A DNA stretch of 64,000 nucleotides from Rhizoctonia solani (Eukaryota > Basidiomycota > Agaricomycetes > Cantharellales > Ceratobasidiaceae). Below are positions 1 through 11,571 of this stretch, piece after piece. The stretch lies in assembly GCF_016906535.1 (NCBI RefSeq), contig NC_057371.1:2728001-2792000 (forward strand), read 5' to 3'. The notes below the pieces were generated by a model. It did not search any database. It saw only the letters and a list, made by a program, of their open reading frames with translations, and was not told the DNA's origin. Within the stretch, counting starts at the first letter, position 1. The number at the start of each line of letters is the position of its first letter. Both the position numbers and the translations under genes were made by a program.

Positions 1-467
1 GCCAGCCTACCTGACGGCAAGGGTCCTGAGGTTGTAAAAGCTTGGACTGGCATACTCACTGTAAGCGCTGTTAATTGGATCGTCGATCGGCAGACTGTAG
101 GCTCATTTTGTCAACTGTAGGATTTTACTACGCGATCTGCCAAGTGGCAAGGACATAGGACACGTGCCATTGGTGATATTTTTGCGGGCCTTTCTATGCA
201 AATAGGCGGCGCTGTCTCGGCTGCACAAGGTGCCCTCACTGGCGCATTGGGTGGTCTCCAAACATTGGGTTCACAGATGTGAGTTATAACTACTATCGAA
301 ATACACGACTATCATCTAATCATGCGCGCAGATTGGATGCTAGTAAACCGCATTGGGAACAATTGCAAGAGCAGCTTGTAGGTCATGGGCTCAATGCTCT
401 TGGTTCATTATTGGAAACTATCAATAATGTACACGGCTCGGTTATTGGAGACCGCTCCACAACGTAA
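1..467 (+). CDS. 3' end of an unknown protein gene (partial, three exons visible)
   Basis: The window opens inside a gene. I model exons at 1-60, 121-278 and 332-467, separated by introns 61-120 (GTAAGC...TAG) and 279-331 (GTGAGT...CAG). The frame stays open across both junctions to a TAA at 465-467. The visible C-terminal part is about 118 residues. The middle exon encodes an Ala/Gly-rich, weakly hydrophobic stretch that could be a membrane-associated helix or a low-complexity linker. The last exon is hydrophilic, with leucine spacing that could form a helix. I do not recognise the family. The start codon and 5' exons lie outside the window, so neither localisation nor length can be judged. 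The matching phases of three exons are the main support that this is a real gene. Confidence 0.55.
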
Positions 468-1510
468 CAATGTCTCATGCGTCCTCGTCAAAGAATAGCG
501 ACTCACTTTGAGCCAATTCCTTTACTCGTACTTACTTGTATTATCTCCTGTGCTTCTCTGTGTACTGCTTCGTTTGATTGAATAAAGCCTCCCGATCAAA
601 ACGGACTTTGCTCACCGTACAGGGCTTCCTCGCTCAAGTCCAACTCAAGCAGCTTTCCCGGTGTGCATCAGTGATTTCGCACCATTTTAATCAAGATGTA
701 TACGCTACAAAGTACTCAGAATTATTTGGATCTGAATATAATATGCCACGACATCTGAACAGGATAAATGCCACCACGGAACCGACGCCACCACGGAACT
801 AACGCTATAGGCATAGGTCTCCCACCGTATTGCTGATCCTGCCAGCACTAATAGTACTTCTTAATATATCCAATTTATTGTTCTCGCCTAACAAGCACAT
901 ATGTCGCCCCACTGCCAGTCGTTTGATTTTCATATTCATGTCTCTTATACTTAGCATATCTTTCCTTGCGGTTCTAGTTAAGCCTGATACGGCTCTGGTC
1001 AACTATATGCGTAGTAGTACCTGCATTATTGTCGGGTCCAACAAAGTTCAACGAAGACTTTCGGCGCATGTAACTGGAGCTTAGTATACTCAGTATACAA
1101 TACTTCCTGCGCCTGGCTGATGTTCACCCTATAGCGCTCCAGATGGGTGCCACCGCCAATGGCATCCATCTGACAGATGTTTTAAAGATGCCCGGTTTTC
1201 GTAAGAGCCTGGAAGGTTTAAGTAATGGGAAGAATGAAAAAATTAGAAATGGCTTTGTGGGATTAGAGGTGAGCGGTATTAATTGCGGCAAGATAGATAG
1301 TGGTAACGTACACAATACAAGCTCTCCATCCCTTTTCGCAACCATCGGGGCTGTCTGGCATGTCAGGGGATGTTCAAGAATAATGTTGGTACTCGCAATT
1401 GCAATTACGCGCCACTCACTATAGTACCAAAGCAGGGCGGTACGCCACGGTATCAAAATAATCGCTTACATTGTAAGGTCGCTATTGAAGCAGCCACACC
1501 TGTTACAGTC

Positions 1511-1693
1511 GTGTCCCTCAGCTTGCAGCCTACTGATTGCAGGATTTCTCAGCAGCCACTCCACTAATTAACTTCGGATCTACCGGAAAATGTGCGCGTG
1601 AGGTGCCGGAGTCTGTTCCGGGGCCCCCAGAAGCGATTAGTGCATGTACGGACAAGATATCTGGCAATCAGTAGGCTGCAAGCTGAGGGACAC
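1511..1693. repeat. Perfect 30-bp inverted repeat with a 123-nt loop
   Basis: The 30 bases at 1511-1540 are the exact reverse complement of 1664-1693. Arm identity is complete, while the surrounding sequence is not obviously related. No target-site duplication is evident beside the arms. It may be a foldback/MITE remnant or a transcribed hairpin. No coding frame spans it. Confidence 0.8.
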
Positions 1694-2001
1694 CACTGTA
1701 TCTAGTTCAATCTGTAGATTTTTACCATACCAATGATGTGGATAATGACCACCTTGGTTGGTAAGCACTATTATATGCGGACCATCTCATACACAACGCG
1801 CGCATGGAGCCAGTATATTGGCTTATTTATGAATAGATGAGACCTTTGATATCTTTTGGCATAGGTATCAGCCTCTCCTAACGTTAGGATTTGGTAGAAC
1901 TTTCTTGTGAGACTCACTGTGGGAAATTAAAGGAAGAGCGACAGTAGTAGTTTGACAGGTGGCTGTTATTAATTGGTTAGCTTCCCTTAAAGTGAATTTT
2001 C

Positions 2002-2880
2002 GCTCTATTTCTATTCTACACCACCTTATCCCAGTCTATCAATTGGGCCAATGTTGATTATGGTCAGTTAGCATAGTCACAAACCTTGGTCACATCCAGA
2101 ACGGTCGCAGGCATTATGAATTAAAAACAGCATACACTGTTAAAGTAAACAACCGATCTCACAAGAGATATATACATATATGCTCCGTATCTCATACTAT
2201 ATACTATCCTATCTCTGTTTGTATCGTACCGTTTACTCCCGCGACTAAATCTCATCCCGAAATGTATTTAACACACATGTATTCCACTTTAAATAGACGG
2301 CCTCTTTTATAACAGAATCAGAGCTCAACGACTTAAAGCAAAGACACAGACACATATATAAGAAGTATATATATTCGCACTATATACTTCAACATGCACT
2401 GTACAAGACAACAGTAAATCGCTATATACAACATAACTTAAACACCGTCAAAGCACTCCACAAAAAAAGCGCAGATTTACCCATAAAGACGATACATGTG
2501 TGCTACGCGAGAGTTGGATATGTCTAAGCTGGAAGAGACGCAAATACTGTCCGGGGGTACTTACCAGTATTCACCCCTGCTAGTGAATAGGGGATAAAAA
2601 ATGAGTGGGAGGTTGCAAAGATTTATCACAATTGAAAATGATATTCAATACATATGGAAAGCCCCACAACACCCAGGAGAGAGAATTATCAGACTGTGGG
2701 ACGGTCGGCCAATCATTAGACTGGGAGAGCACAGCGTAGAACAAAACAGTGCATTACGAGCAGCCAGCCATGACATATCATAGTGCAAACTGATAACACA
2801 TGCGGCTACGCTGACCAAGTTTGGCTGATTTTTGGCAGTCTTTAGACTGGGATCGGAACGGGTTAGAATAGAAATAGAGC
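2002..2880. mobile_element. Putative non-autonomous TIR element (about 879 bp)
   Basis: The 17-mer GCTCTATTTCTATTCTA at 2002-2018 is matched perfectly in reverse complement at 2864-2880. The similarity extends inward in degenerate form to about 40 bp; both arms contain a CCCAGTCT block. A further direct copy of the arm starts near 2924 and continues, diverged, to about 3040, so this family is present more than once. I see no transposase frame between the arms and no clear target-site duplication. It is best read as a decayed MITE-like or foldback element, possibly nested with another copy. Confidence 0.5.
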
Positions 2881-3104
2881 CACAATGGATGACCCAATGA
2901 CTCCCTGTCACAAGAAGTCCTATTCTATTTCTATTCTACATCACGTTATCGCAGTCCAAAGACTGGGTTGAAATAAGCCGGGGTTAGTTGGCGCAGCCAC
3001 ATACCCTACTGTATTGACAATATCAAGAACGGTCACCTGTTAAAGTACCACGCATCTGTGGCACTAGCTTTGCCACAAATTCAACTCCTGCTAGTTGACA
3101 GGAG
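2574..3104. repeat. Two diverged copies of a hairpin-bearing direct repeat
   Basis: Segments at about 2570-2620 and 3080-3125 share a CTGCTAGT core followed by a purine-rich tail with ATGAGTGG. Each forms a small hairpin. In copy 1 the stem is CCCCT (2574-2578) against AGGGG (2589-2593). In copy 2 it is CTCCTG (3085-3090) against CAGGAG (3099-3104). The second stem position differs between copies, but pairing is kept by a compensating change. Confidence 0.5.
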
Positions 3105-3541
3105 ATGAAAAATGAGTGGCTGGTGGTAAACTTTAATTTTAATTAAAAACGGTCGTGAGTACATGAGGGAAAGCCGCGCAACACCCAAAAAGGGGTGGAA
3201 GGAGTCATGGGACTGGAGAGTAATCCGAAAATGGAAAAAAAAATTATGGTTATCCAGATGCTTGCATTAGGTCTTAGAGTGATACTGTGTGCATTTCTTG
3301 GTGCTGCGGATTTTGGAGCCGTGATATGCAGGATGCAATACCAGTCAATCTGTGGGAAGAAGGCCTTTATGAATCAAACTGTGTTTGACATTCATTTTTT
3401 AACCAAGGTTAGCAACGTTTTCTGTGGCTGTAATCTCTCACATAGTTTACTCAACCTGGGTCAATACAAAATGTAAAAAGAAATCCACGGACTCTGTCTA
3501 GTTGGTTTGATTGGCTTTTAATAAGTCTCAGGTTTTGGGGG

Positions 3542-3548
3542 TATAAAA
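3542..3548 (+). promoter_or_regulatory. TATA box of the small secreted protein gene
   Basis: TATAAAA lies 84 nt upstream of the ATG at 3632, in a position and orientation usual for a fungal core promoter. It supports that ATG as the true start. Confidence 0.5.
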
Positions 3549-3631
3549 AACTACAAGCGTATACGACACTGGACTCAACAAAGACCCAACTCCTTCCATA
3601 GCTACCCACTGCTGGTTCATTCTTACTTATC

Positions 3632-4362
3632 ATGCTTCACCCTACTGTTGCCGTTCAACTTTTGATATTCACGACTTTGGGCTTCAATGTGCCTGCCCTT
3701 GCTGCCCCAGTTCATTTGGATAAATCTTTGACCGGGCGTGGTGGTACCCAAGTTCTCGGGTACACCGCTGGCACGAATACGTTCAGTGCACTTACCAAGC
3801 CCAACACAGACCTACAGCCGGAGCATCAGGGGCTTGGTATGCTCATAATCTGATGCACCCAGCGCTATCCTAACGCTCTTCTTTGAGGCCACTACTACGC
3901 AAACGGCGCCAATCCTACAATTCTCCTGGAAGATAGAACCAGCCCCATTGATAATACGGTGTTGAAGGCCCCCCGTTCTGATAATGATCTTCTGAGACCA
4001 ATCAGAGAACCTCCTGTGAAAATCAAACCCTTTGTGGAACTCCCAAAGGTAAGCTTGTCTCTGTCGAACAATCCTTGTAATCTAACTAGAGCTAAATTTC
4101 TTCACTACAGGGGCCAATCCCATCCGCAGAAAAGGACACTAAAGACCTCTCTATTCTTATTGATAAAAGTACAAGCTTCATAAATGGGTGAGTTAGATAT
4201 ATACCATCTGTACACGTCTGAAAAGGTCCTGACCGCTTGGTTACTAGGGCTAACTTAGTAAGCGATGCAAGCACCCAAATATTTGGCGCAAGCGCCACAA
4301 TACCTGACACAGGCATTATTGGGAATTTTAAAGTTAAAGGCCTGTTCGGCGAAGCACAGTGA
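3632..4362 (+). CDS. Small secreted protein of unknown function (four exons)
   Basis: Exons at 3632-3836, 3888-4048, 4111-4187 and 4248-4362 give a continuous frame of about 185 residues ending in TGA. The introns are 51, 62 and 60 nt long. The first ends in a less common GAG acceptor, but it removes two in-frame stops and keeps frame. The N-terminus is a classical signal peptide: a hydrophobic core of roughly residues 5-22, then Ala-x-Ala-Ala-Pro, with predicted cleavage near residue 25. The mature protein starts with APV and reaches an RGG motif about 15 residues later. A similar arrangement occurs in the minus-strand gene at 10999-11571. No enzyme motif or cysteine pattern is evident; the protein is nearly cysteine-free, unlike typical disulphide-rich effectors. 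Function unknown; a secreted or wall-associated role is only an inference. Confidence 0.6.
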
Positions 4363-7300
4363 CTAGAGACCAAGGGACTTGACGGTGGCATAAAACAAGA
4401 GTCGCGTTGGCATTATTGGGCAATTACGTTCTCGGCCTAAGATTGTCTAAACTGACTGTTAGCGATCTAGTCTGAATCTTTAAGTAGCTTAAAGTAGCTG
4501 TCGCCTTGTTCTTGTATCCATCTAATATACATATACTATGCTTCTTAACTGATCACTTGCGTGAGATTCAATCCGGTATAAGTCACTTTACTTATTTCTT
4601 TATCTATCTTGGCGTCAACCTCACTTGAATCTCCTTGTTTGCTGCACACATCGGCTTGAACTCACTTTTCAAAGCATACACTCAATTTCAAACAGATATA
4701 TGGAACTGGTTCGAGCTTTAAGCACGCGCACTACATCCAGCGCAGTGGCCGGAAATCATTCGCTATTGGTACGAAGAGGGTCTGTAGCTGAAGTTAAGAG
4801 ATGTTGTAATATCAGTATCATAACTAGATAAGTTGTATACGTGTCCAAGTGACGCGTTTGTATCTGTTTGTACTATTCGCATATATGCTCACGGAATTTT
4901 TCATGTAAACCTCAGTTCGCTATATCATAGTCGAAGCTGAGGTAAAGTACGGATTATTTTCTATCTTTTCGTGTTGTCTCACAAGTACCTGTAGTATACA
5001 TTACATTTAGGTACATTGAATACAGTTCGCTATATCATAGTTGAAGCTGAGTATACATTACATTTAGCATCGACATACCTGCGCTTCAACAAGAGAGCTC
5101 GTCCGGGTTTCGAACGCAGGAATACCTCACGGCTAGCACCATAAAACATTCAATTTCACCTATAAGAGCCGAGAGCGCGCGTCCATGGGTGCGTGAATGT
5201 CCCGCGATCGGTCCTAGTGGAAATAGAAGCTCTGTAAAAGTAGCCAGGGCTAGCGAACGATTGGGAGATCTCATGGTTCTCCTTCACGCTCGCAGAGGCT
5301 CGTGGAGCAGCACAGGAAGTTTGGTCGGACGCGTACATTACTCACTCGAAATGGCATAGCTGACAACCGATTAAGACTCTATAGAGTTCGACGGGCGTGG
5401 GGACAACTACGGGTGCTCCCGAGCGCTGGCGGGCCCTGCACGACGAGTTTCGTAGAGAGACCAAAATGAATCATTGCGGGATAGTCTAGGGACGCTTACG
5501 TGCCTGCGAGTTAGCTAATTGATATCCGTGCAATTTTCTCTACTATTAAACTAATTGTTAAAGACAGAGAGACGTGATAACAAGTTACCAAGGTATGCAA
5601 GTGACGAGTTGATTCAATGAGCGGAGCATTACAGGTAACATTTGAAATGGAATGGTCGGAATATAAAGACCCCATCTAGCGATAGTACACAGTATACCCC
5701 CGGGAAGAGTACCTATACAGTCCTCGTTGGAGGTTTCGGTAGCCCGACCGCGCCCAGATGGATTGGGCACGCGCGGTTCCTGGATGTTCTAAATTGGGGC
5801 CCTTGGCAAGTCAGAAAGCCTGGACTGATCAAACCTTGTGCGGTTTGGAGTAGCTGCCGGTACCGGGTCCCAGAGATGAGGAGCGGAAGAGCACCCAGAT
5901 TGGCTCTGATTGAAAGTGGTGAATGGGTATTTGATCAGATTGTAGATTGAAAAGGTCTGTGGCATGGGATGAGACTTTTTTGTTCTCAATTCGATGGGTT
6001 ATTTTGTTCAAATTTTTTGGGGGGGGGGATCCTTGCGAATTCTATGTGTAGTTCTCTCTCGTATAGTTCTATTGACCCCAGTTCGTGGATGGCCAAAGAG
6101 CGGATTTGAAAGCAAGACAAGGTCTGTCCAAGATCAGAAGCGCTCGGGGCTCGGAAGAAAAAACATTCTGATGCGTTGTTTTCCCTGAGCACGAAAAGGG
6201 TAATCAGTTGTGTTAAACGCAAAGAACAAACGCAGAGATGGATCAATTTGTAGTTGAATATTCAAATTTAGCTCCGGTTAGGCATGGTTAGGCGTAAAGG
6301 ATAGAGTAATCATAGATACGATATCATAGGGATGAAATTCCTTAATGCCAAGCCTTGGGTCGCGGTGAACGCTGGTCAGTTGTGTAGGCAGTCCGAGGCT
6401 GAACCTAAATCGATACGAGTGATAACCAGATAGCGCATATTTTGCATTGGAAAGATTCCTCTTGACTACTCTATCGTTAGTTGATTATACGGTAATATCA
6501 ATCAGTGCGTTTGACCAGCCTGGTACCACGGTGGCTGTGCCGATCGATAGGGCCAGGCCGTTTCAACAGACGGACGTCCTGGTTGGAATAATCAAGCTGG
6601 ATCCCACATGTCGTGATATTCCTCCCGCTGCGCAGCCGATACTCACTAACATAGATCCCAAGAAGCGAGGACCGCAAAGAAAGGCCAGGTCTATCAGCCT
6701 AATTGGATTCCAATGGAGGGAATACAAAAATACAGTCTGCTGCGGCAAGGTCGCGCAGTCGTGGAGACAAATGTGTATGTACGGGGAATGGCCAATTGAG
6801 AGTGTACGTGTATCCACGCCCGTGTTGAACATATCAGTTCCGGCGGACCCGGGGTTGACCCTGTCTTGGGGATTGATGTGCCGGACAAGCCCGCATCAGG
6901 CTGAGTGAACAGACGGATCACCGTATTGTCGGCAACGACCGTATTGAGCGAGCTGAGGAACATGGCAGCATTGTCGGAGGCCGATAGTAGAGAGAGTAAT
7001 CCAGAGCCGGAACGAATGCTGACTGAGCGGAATATGCGTAGCCTTGGTAAGCGCCGAGGGGCCGTGTGAGCTAAATTGTCGGGGATCAACCCAGCCGAGT
7101 AGGTAGCGGCATTTTCCCTCGCGACCATATAACACTTTGTGTTCTTGTTTCGTTCCGCGCACGAGCACACACTCTCTCGCTATACTCTATCGCCTAGACA
7201 CGCTGTTTGTTTGGCCACTCGGCAACGCATTAGCATAGCCGGAAGCAAAAACGGGACCTGGAACAAACGACGACGAGCAGGTCTTGAGTCCCTATTGCTT

Positions 7301-7384
7301 TGGTTTTTATCCCCGGCCTGGAGCCATCAAACATCAGTCGGCGACTCCCACAGACGACCTCAGTTGCGGAACAAATAATATAAA
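4363..7384. other. Gene-poor stretch upstream of the copper ATPase
   Basis: I cannot build a supported gene here. The longest frames, about 6447-6908 (+) and 6694-7170 (-), overlap each other and show no recognisable domain. A G10 run lies near 6019-6028. Interleaved short duplications at 4913-5067 are listed separately. The last few hundred bases presumably hold the ATPase promoter, but no clear TATA box is visible. Confidence 0.45.
4913..5067 (+). repeat. Interleaved short duplication (A..B..AB)
   Basis: A 29-bp block at 4913-4941 recurs with one mismatch at 5023-5051. A 17-bp block at 4994-5010 recurs at 5051-5067, directly fused to the second copy of the first block. The arrangement suggests small template-switch or gap-repair duplications rather than a transposon. 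Confidence 0.6.
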
Positions 7385-10305
7385 ATGGAGTCGCTCACCG
7401 CTCCTCTGTCTGCTGCATTTTCTGCTATTTTCCCCCGCTCGCCGAGGATGGCGCTTGACAAGGAAGGAGATGCGTTGTTGGACAAGGAAGCCGAAGCAAT
7501 CAAGAGCGAGTTTCGAGTCGAGGGCATGACGTGTGGCGCGTGTGTCAAGGTCGGTCTCTTATTATTTTATTCCGGATTGTGGCTCATTATTCCCAGTCGA
7601 TCGAAGACGGTCTGAGATCACAGCCAGGGATCTACTCGATCCAGGTTGCGCTGCTTGCTGAACGGGCGGTGGTCGAATACGATCCGGTGTTGTGGACTGA
7701 TGACAAGATCGCCGAGGTATGTCCTCTATTGGTTCATATGACCCCTCTGACTGTGTTCCAGGAAATATCCGACATGGGATTCGATGCGACTGTTATTCCT
7801 GCAGCTGCTACTTCCACTCTGGCACTACGTGTATTTGGAATGACCTGTGGTTCTTGCGTTGCGACCATTGAGAAGCAAGTCGCTGCCCTTCCTGGAGTCT
7901 TGAGCATCGCCGTCTCGCTACCCACCGAACGCGCTCAAATTGAATACAACCGAGCGCTAGTCAATCCTCGCGAAATCGTCGAATGCGTCGAAGACTGCGG
8001 ATTCGATGCCGTCCTTGCCGACGACAATGATGCGACCCAAATGCAATCGCTTACCAAGACAAAGGAAATTCAAGAATGGCGCCGCCGCTTCTGGACAAGC
8101 TTTAGTTTTGCCGTGCCCGTATTCTTTATCGGCATGGTCGCAATGCATATCCCCTTCCTCATGCCTATTGTCGGTTACCGGCTTTGCACTGGCATCTACC
8201 TTGGCGACTTGCTGGTCTTTTTGCTCACTATTCCCGTCCAATTCTGGATCGCTCGTAAATTCTATCATAATGCCTGGAAGGCGGTCAAGCACGGCAGCGC
8301 AACCATGGACGTTCTCGTCATGCTGGGTACCACATCCGCATTCATCTACTCGTTCCTTGCCATGTTCTTTGCCATGTTCAACTCGAACCCCGACTTTCGT
8401 CCCGCCGTCTTCTTCGATACCTCGACTATGCTTATCACTTTTGTTTCTCTCGGACGATACCTCGAGAACCTGGCCAAGGGCAAGACTTCTGCTGCCCTTA
8501 CCGATTTGATGGCCCTCGCCCCGAGCATGGCGACCATCTACACCGACGCACCCGCATGCACCGTCGAGAAAAAGATCGCCACCGAGCTGGTCCAGGTAGG
8601 GGATACCGTCAAGATCGTACCAGGTGACAAGATCCCGGCCGACGGCACACTCCTCAAGGGTACCTCGACAGTCGACGAATCGGCCGTAACCGGCGAACCC
8701 GTCCCGGCTCTCAAGCAAGTGGGCGACTCTGTCATTGGGGGAACCGTCAATGGTCTCGGAACGTTTGATATGCTCGTCACTCGTGCAGGAAAAGATACGG
8801 CCCTGGCGCAGATTGTCAAGCTTGTGGAAGAAGCTCAGACGAGTAAAGCCCCGATCCAGGCGTTTGCTGATAAAGTTGCAGGATACTTTGTGCCGACTAT
8901 TATTTTACTCGCCCTCGTCACGTTCTTGGTCTGGCTGATCATCTCGCACCTGATTAATCCCGAGTCCCTCCCGAAACTGTTCACCGCGCCCGGAGAAACC
9001 AAATTGGCGGTGTGTTTGAAGCTGTGTATCTCGGTCGTGGTGGTTGCTTGCCCGTGCGCTCTCGGCCTAAGCACTCCAACGGCGATCATGGTCGGCACGG
9101 GTGTCGGCGCTCAGAACGGAATTCTCATCAAGGGCGGCCGCGCTCTCGAAGCAAGCAAAGACGTCCGCGTCGTGGTACTGGACAAGACCGGCACCGTTAC
9201 CGAAGGCAAACTCACGCTGGTCGACCTCGTCTGGTGCGGGGACGATTCCGATTCGCTCGAGGGCCTTGCGGCAGATGGCCAAACGACCAAACGGGACGCC
9301 TTGTCGATGGTGTCCGTCGCTGAAGCCCGCTCGGAACATCCGCTTGCCCGGGCGATTGCGCACTATGGCAAGGAAACACTCGGTCCCCATGCAGAGCCTA
9401 CGATTGAGAGCTTTGAGTCTGTGACGGGGTTGGGTGTCAAGGCCCGCATGACCCTATCGTCGAACGTGGGCAGGACGATCTATGTCGGTAGCGCCGCATT
9501 CATCTCGGACTCACCTCTTCCATCCAAACTCGTCCAATTCACCGACCGGGAAACGTCCAAGGGCCGAACCGTTGTCTATGCGAGCGTCGGCAAGCTCCCG
9601 ATCTTGGCTGTGTCGATGAGTGATATCCCCAAGCCATCGTCCGCACCCGCGATCAAGGCGCTCCAGAAGATGGGAATCAAAGTATGCCTCATGACGGGTG
9701 ACTCGGCTCCGACCGCACACGCGATCGCTCAAGAAGTCGGGATCCCTCGGGACTGCGTGTGGGCTGGAATGTCCCCCAAGGGCAAAGCGTCGAAAGTCGG
9801 GGAGATGGGCAAGGGCGTGGCGATGGTCGGAGACGGGATCAACGATTCGCCGGCGCTGGTCGCGGCCTCGGTCGGGATCGCGCTTTCGAGCGGGACGTCG
9901 ATCGCGGTCGAGGCGGCGGACATTGTGCTCATGCGCTCGTCCTTGCTCGACGTCGTGGCTGCACTCCACCTGTCGCGCTCGATCTTTGCGACGATCCGAC
10001 GTAACCTCGTGTGGGCGTGCGTATACAATATCCTTGGTGTCCCCCTCGCCATGGGCGTCGGTCTCCCGTGGGGCGTGAGTCTGCATCCGATGGTCGCGGG
10101 CGCAGCGATGGCGTCTTCGAGCGTCAGCGTCGTCGGGAGCAGTCTCCTCCTGAGGTTCTGGAAACGGCCTGTCATCGAAGGTGTGGATGAGAAGGAGCCG
10201 GGCGTGCTTCGTGGGGTGTGGGAGGAAGTGAAAGGGCTCGGAAGGACGAGGAGGGAGAGGACGGGGTACGAGGCGCTTCCTGTCGAGATGGAGGATCGTG
10301 TATAG
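7385..10305 (+). CDS. CCC2: Copper-transporting P1B-type ATPase (CCC2/ATP7-like)
   Basis: Three exons, 7385-7549, 7597-7716 and 7762-10305, encode about 942 residues. The two small introns (47 and 45 nt) interrupt and follow the first heavy-metal-associated domain. Two N-terminal HMA domains bear GMTCGACVK and GMTCGSCVA copper-binding cysteines. Downstream come the P1B hallmarks in order: the actuator loop with TGEP, the intramembrane CPC motif that carries Cu(I), the phosphorylation site DKTGT, the SEHPLA motif of the nucleotide-binding domain, and the hinge GDGINDSPAL. Several hydrophobic segments before TGEP and around CPC fit eight transmembrane helices. The family pumps Cu(I) into the secretory pathway, loading multicopper oxidases such as laccases and Fet3-type ferroxidases. 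The length is normal for a fungal member. The ATG is followed in frame by the first HMA domain after about 45 residues. I see no frameshift. Confidence 0.95.
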
Positions 10306-10998
10306 CGGTGTGGTTATATTGCGTCTGTGGTATTTATGTGTTTTTGTTTTTTGTTTTTCGTTTGCTTTTTATGCGTCTTGGAATTGATATCTTTTCTTGG
10401 AATGTAATTGTGAATCTAGTCAATGTGAATATGGCGATAAACGCTGGATTTGGAAATTGTGTCACGTGATGCGGCATATACTGAGGTGCTGTAGCCGAGT
10501 GCAGCTAGTCTTGTAATATTCCTTGAACTTGAGAGTCGAACTTGTTTTCACGACCTCAAGATCTACTCGCCAATTGTAGCTCGGCTATGGATGACGGATT
10601 GTCAACTAATATATCAGTGGCTGTTGAAGCCTGTCACTTTGGTCAGTCGAAAGATCTACATATGGATATAGTTCAGTTTCGCTCTATTCAAAGCGACGCT
10701 TCAGAGGACTTTGATAGTCTGTATCATTTAAATATAAGGGCATTCCGATCGGATCTCAAGCATATGGAACCCATTCTGGATAAAATTTAGATTGGAACTC
10801 TTGATAATCTTAAATTTCACGGTGTACTTGAATGACAGCACTCGGAACTTCTGGTTTCAATCATTCCCTATTTGTGAACATTCGCAGAAAGGTACTAAAT
10901 AATTCATACGGGACGGGGAATCCCTCCTAATCCCTTAAAAATTCCTTTCTGTAGATGTACGCGGTAAATAGTTGATAAATACCATAGAACACGCCGAC
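10306..10998. other. Intergenic region with an unsupported short frame
   Basis: This region lies between the ATPase stop and the convergent minus-strand gene. A T-rich stretch at 10316-10380 follows the stop and may act in 3' processing. An 82-codon frame at 10542-10790 has no family similarity or promoter. A tRNA-like A-box motif near 10490 lacks a proper B box. Confidence 0.4.
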
Positions 10999-11571
10999 TT
11001 ACAGGACACTAAAAGGATCCTTTATGCCATTACCGAGGGCCTCTCCGAGAGGGTTGGGGAGAGTCAAGGGCCCCGATACCGCTTCCCCAATGTACCCATA
11101 CGCGTCCTGTGAGAACGTCAGTTGAGATCCAGTCCTGTTAGTAGGACCTACAGCTTCGATGTTACTCAATAGGTTCCTGATTGTTTCGGCCTGGCCGTTT
11201 AACTCCCCGGTTTGGTCTTTATCCATATTGGCAATGCGACTGCTAGACTCCTTGAAAAGACTGACAATGTGTTCGATCTTGCCTGCAGGGTTTGTGCCTC
11301 CGCTGTGAGGATCGTCCATGATGAGTTTAGAAGGTGAGATGGTAATAGCTAGCAAAAGACCGCACCTAGTAGATTCAAACAACGTTTTGACATCCGACCG
11401 TAACTTGGACAGCTCTTCGACGACTTTTTCCCCAGTGCTGCATTTTTCAGTACAGACACCACCTCGAGTCATGAGGTTATCGGCTCTGACGGGGGCAGCA
11501 AACACAACGGTCGCACAGGCTGCGACAGCGAGAAAAATGGCGAAAAGGCGAGTGAGAGTGAGATGGAACAT
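10999..11571 (-). CDS. Small secreted protein, APV..RGG type (two exons)
   Basis: The minus-strand start is the ATG at 11569-11571. Exons 11366-11571 and 10999-11302 flank a 63-nt intron (GTGCGG...CACAG), giving about 169 residues. Residues 1-24 form a strong signal peptide ending VFAAPV. The mature N-terminus then runs to an RGG motif, echoing the gene at 3632-4362. Two CxxxC-like cysteines follow. The remainder is a helical, polar region with heptad-like leucine/isoleucine spacing, then a Gly/Pro-rich tail. The first ATG of the longer open frame lies 96 nt upstream, but it would bury the signal peptide, so I chose the internal start. A TATA box lies 60 nt upstream. No enzymatic motif is seen, and the family is unknown to me. 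Confidence 0.6.
   Translation of the reverse strand: MFHLTLTRLFAIFLAVAACATVVFAAPVRADNLMTRGGVCTEKCSTGEKVVEELSKLRSDVKTLFESTRCGLLLAITISPSKLIMDDPHSGGTNPAGKIEHIVSLFKESSSRIANMDKDQTGELNGQAETIRNLLSNIEAVGPTNRTGSQLTFSQDAYGYIGEAVSGPLTLPNPLGEALGNGIKDPFSVL

Larger units (their letters stand above)
468..3541. other. Gene-poor, AT-rich stretch with decayed repeats
   Basis: I find no multi-exon coding model here; the open frames are short and lack family similarity. A hydrophobic frame at about 837-1084 (+) might be a relic of a membrane protein, but it has no convincing splice continuation. The stretch holds the inverted repeat at 1511-1693, a TIR-bounded segment at 2002-2880 and diverged direct repeats, all listed separately. 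AT-rich dinucleotide-like tracts lie around 2160-2420. Confidence 0.5.

Noticed and set aside
5085..5140. Minus-strand tRNA or SINE head (GTTCGAAAC box)
   Set aside because: Only a B-box-like word is present; the A box and stems do not fit.
6447..7170. Overlapping open frames on both strands (153 and 158 codons)
   Set aside because: They overlap each other, have no recognisable domain and no supporting splice structure.
7957..8718. 253-codon minus-strand frame and others opposite the copper ATPase
   Set aside because: They are antisense to a strongly conserved coding exon with GC-rich third positions and have no domain.
10485..10545. tRNA-like motif TAGCCGAGTG
   Set aside because: A proper B box and cloverleaf are missing.
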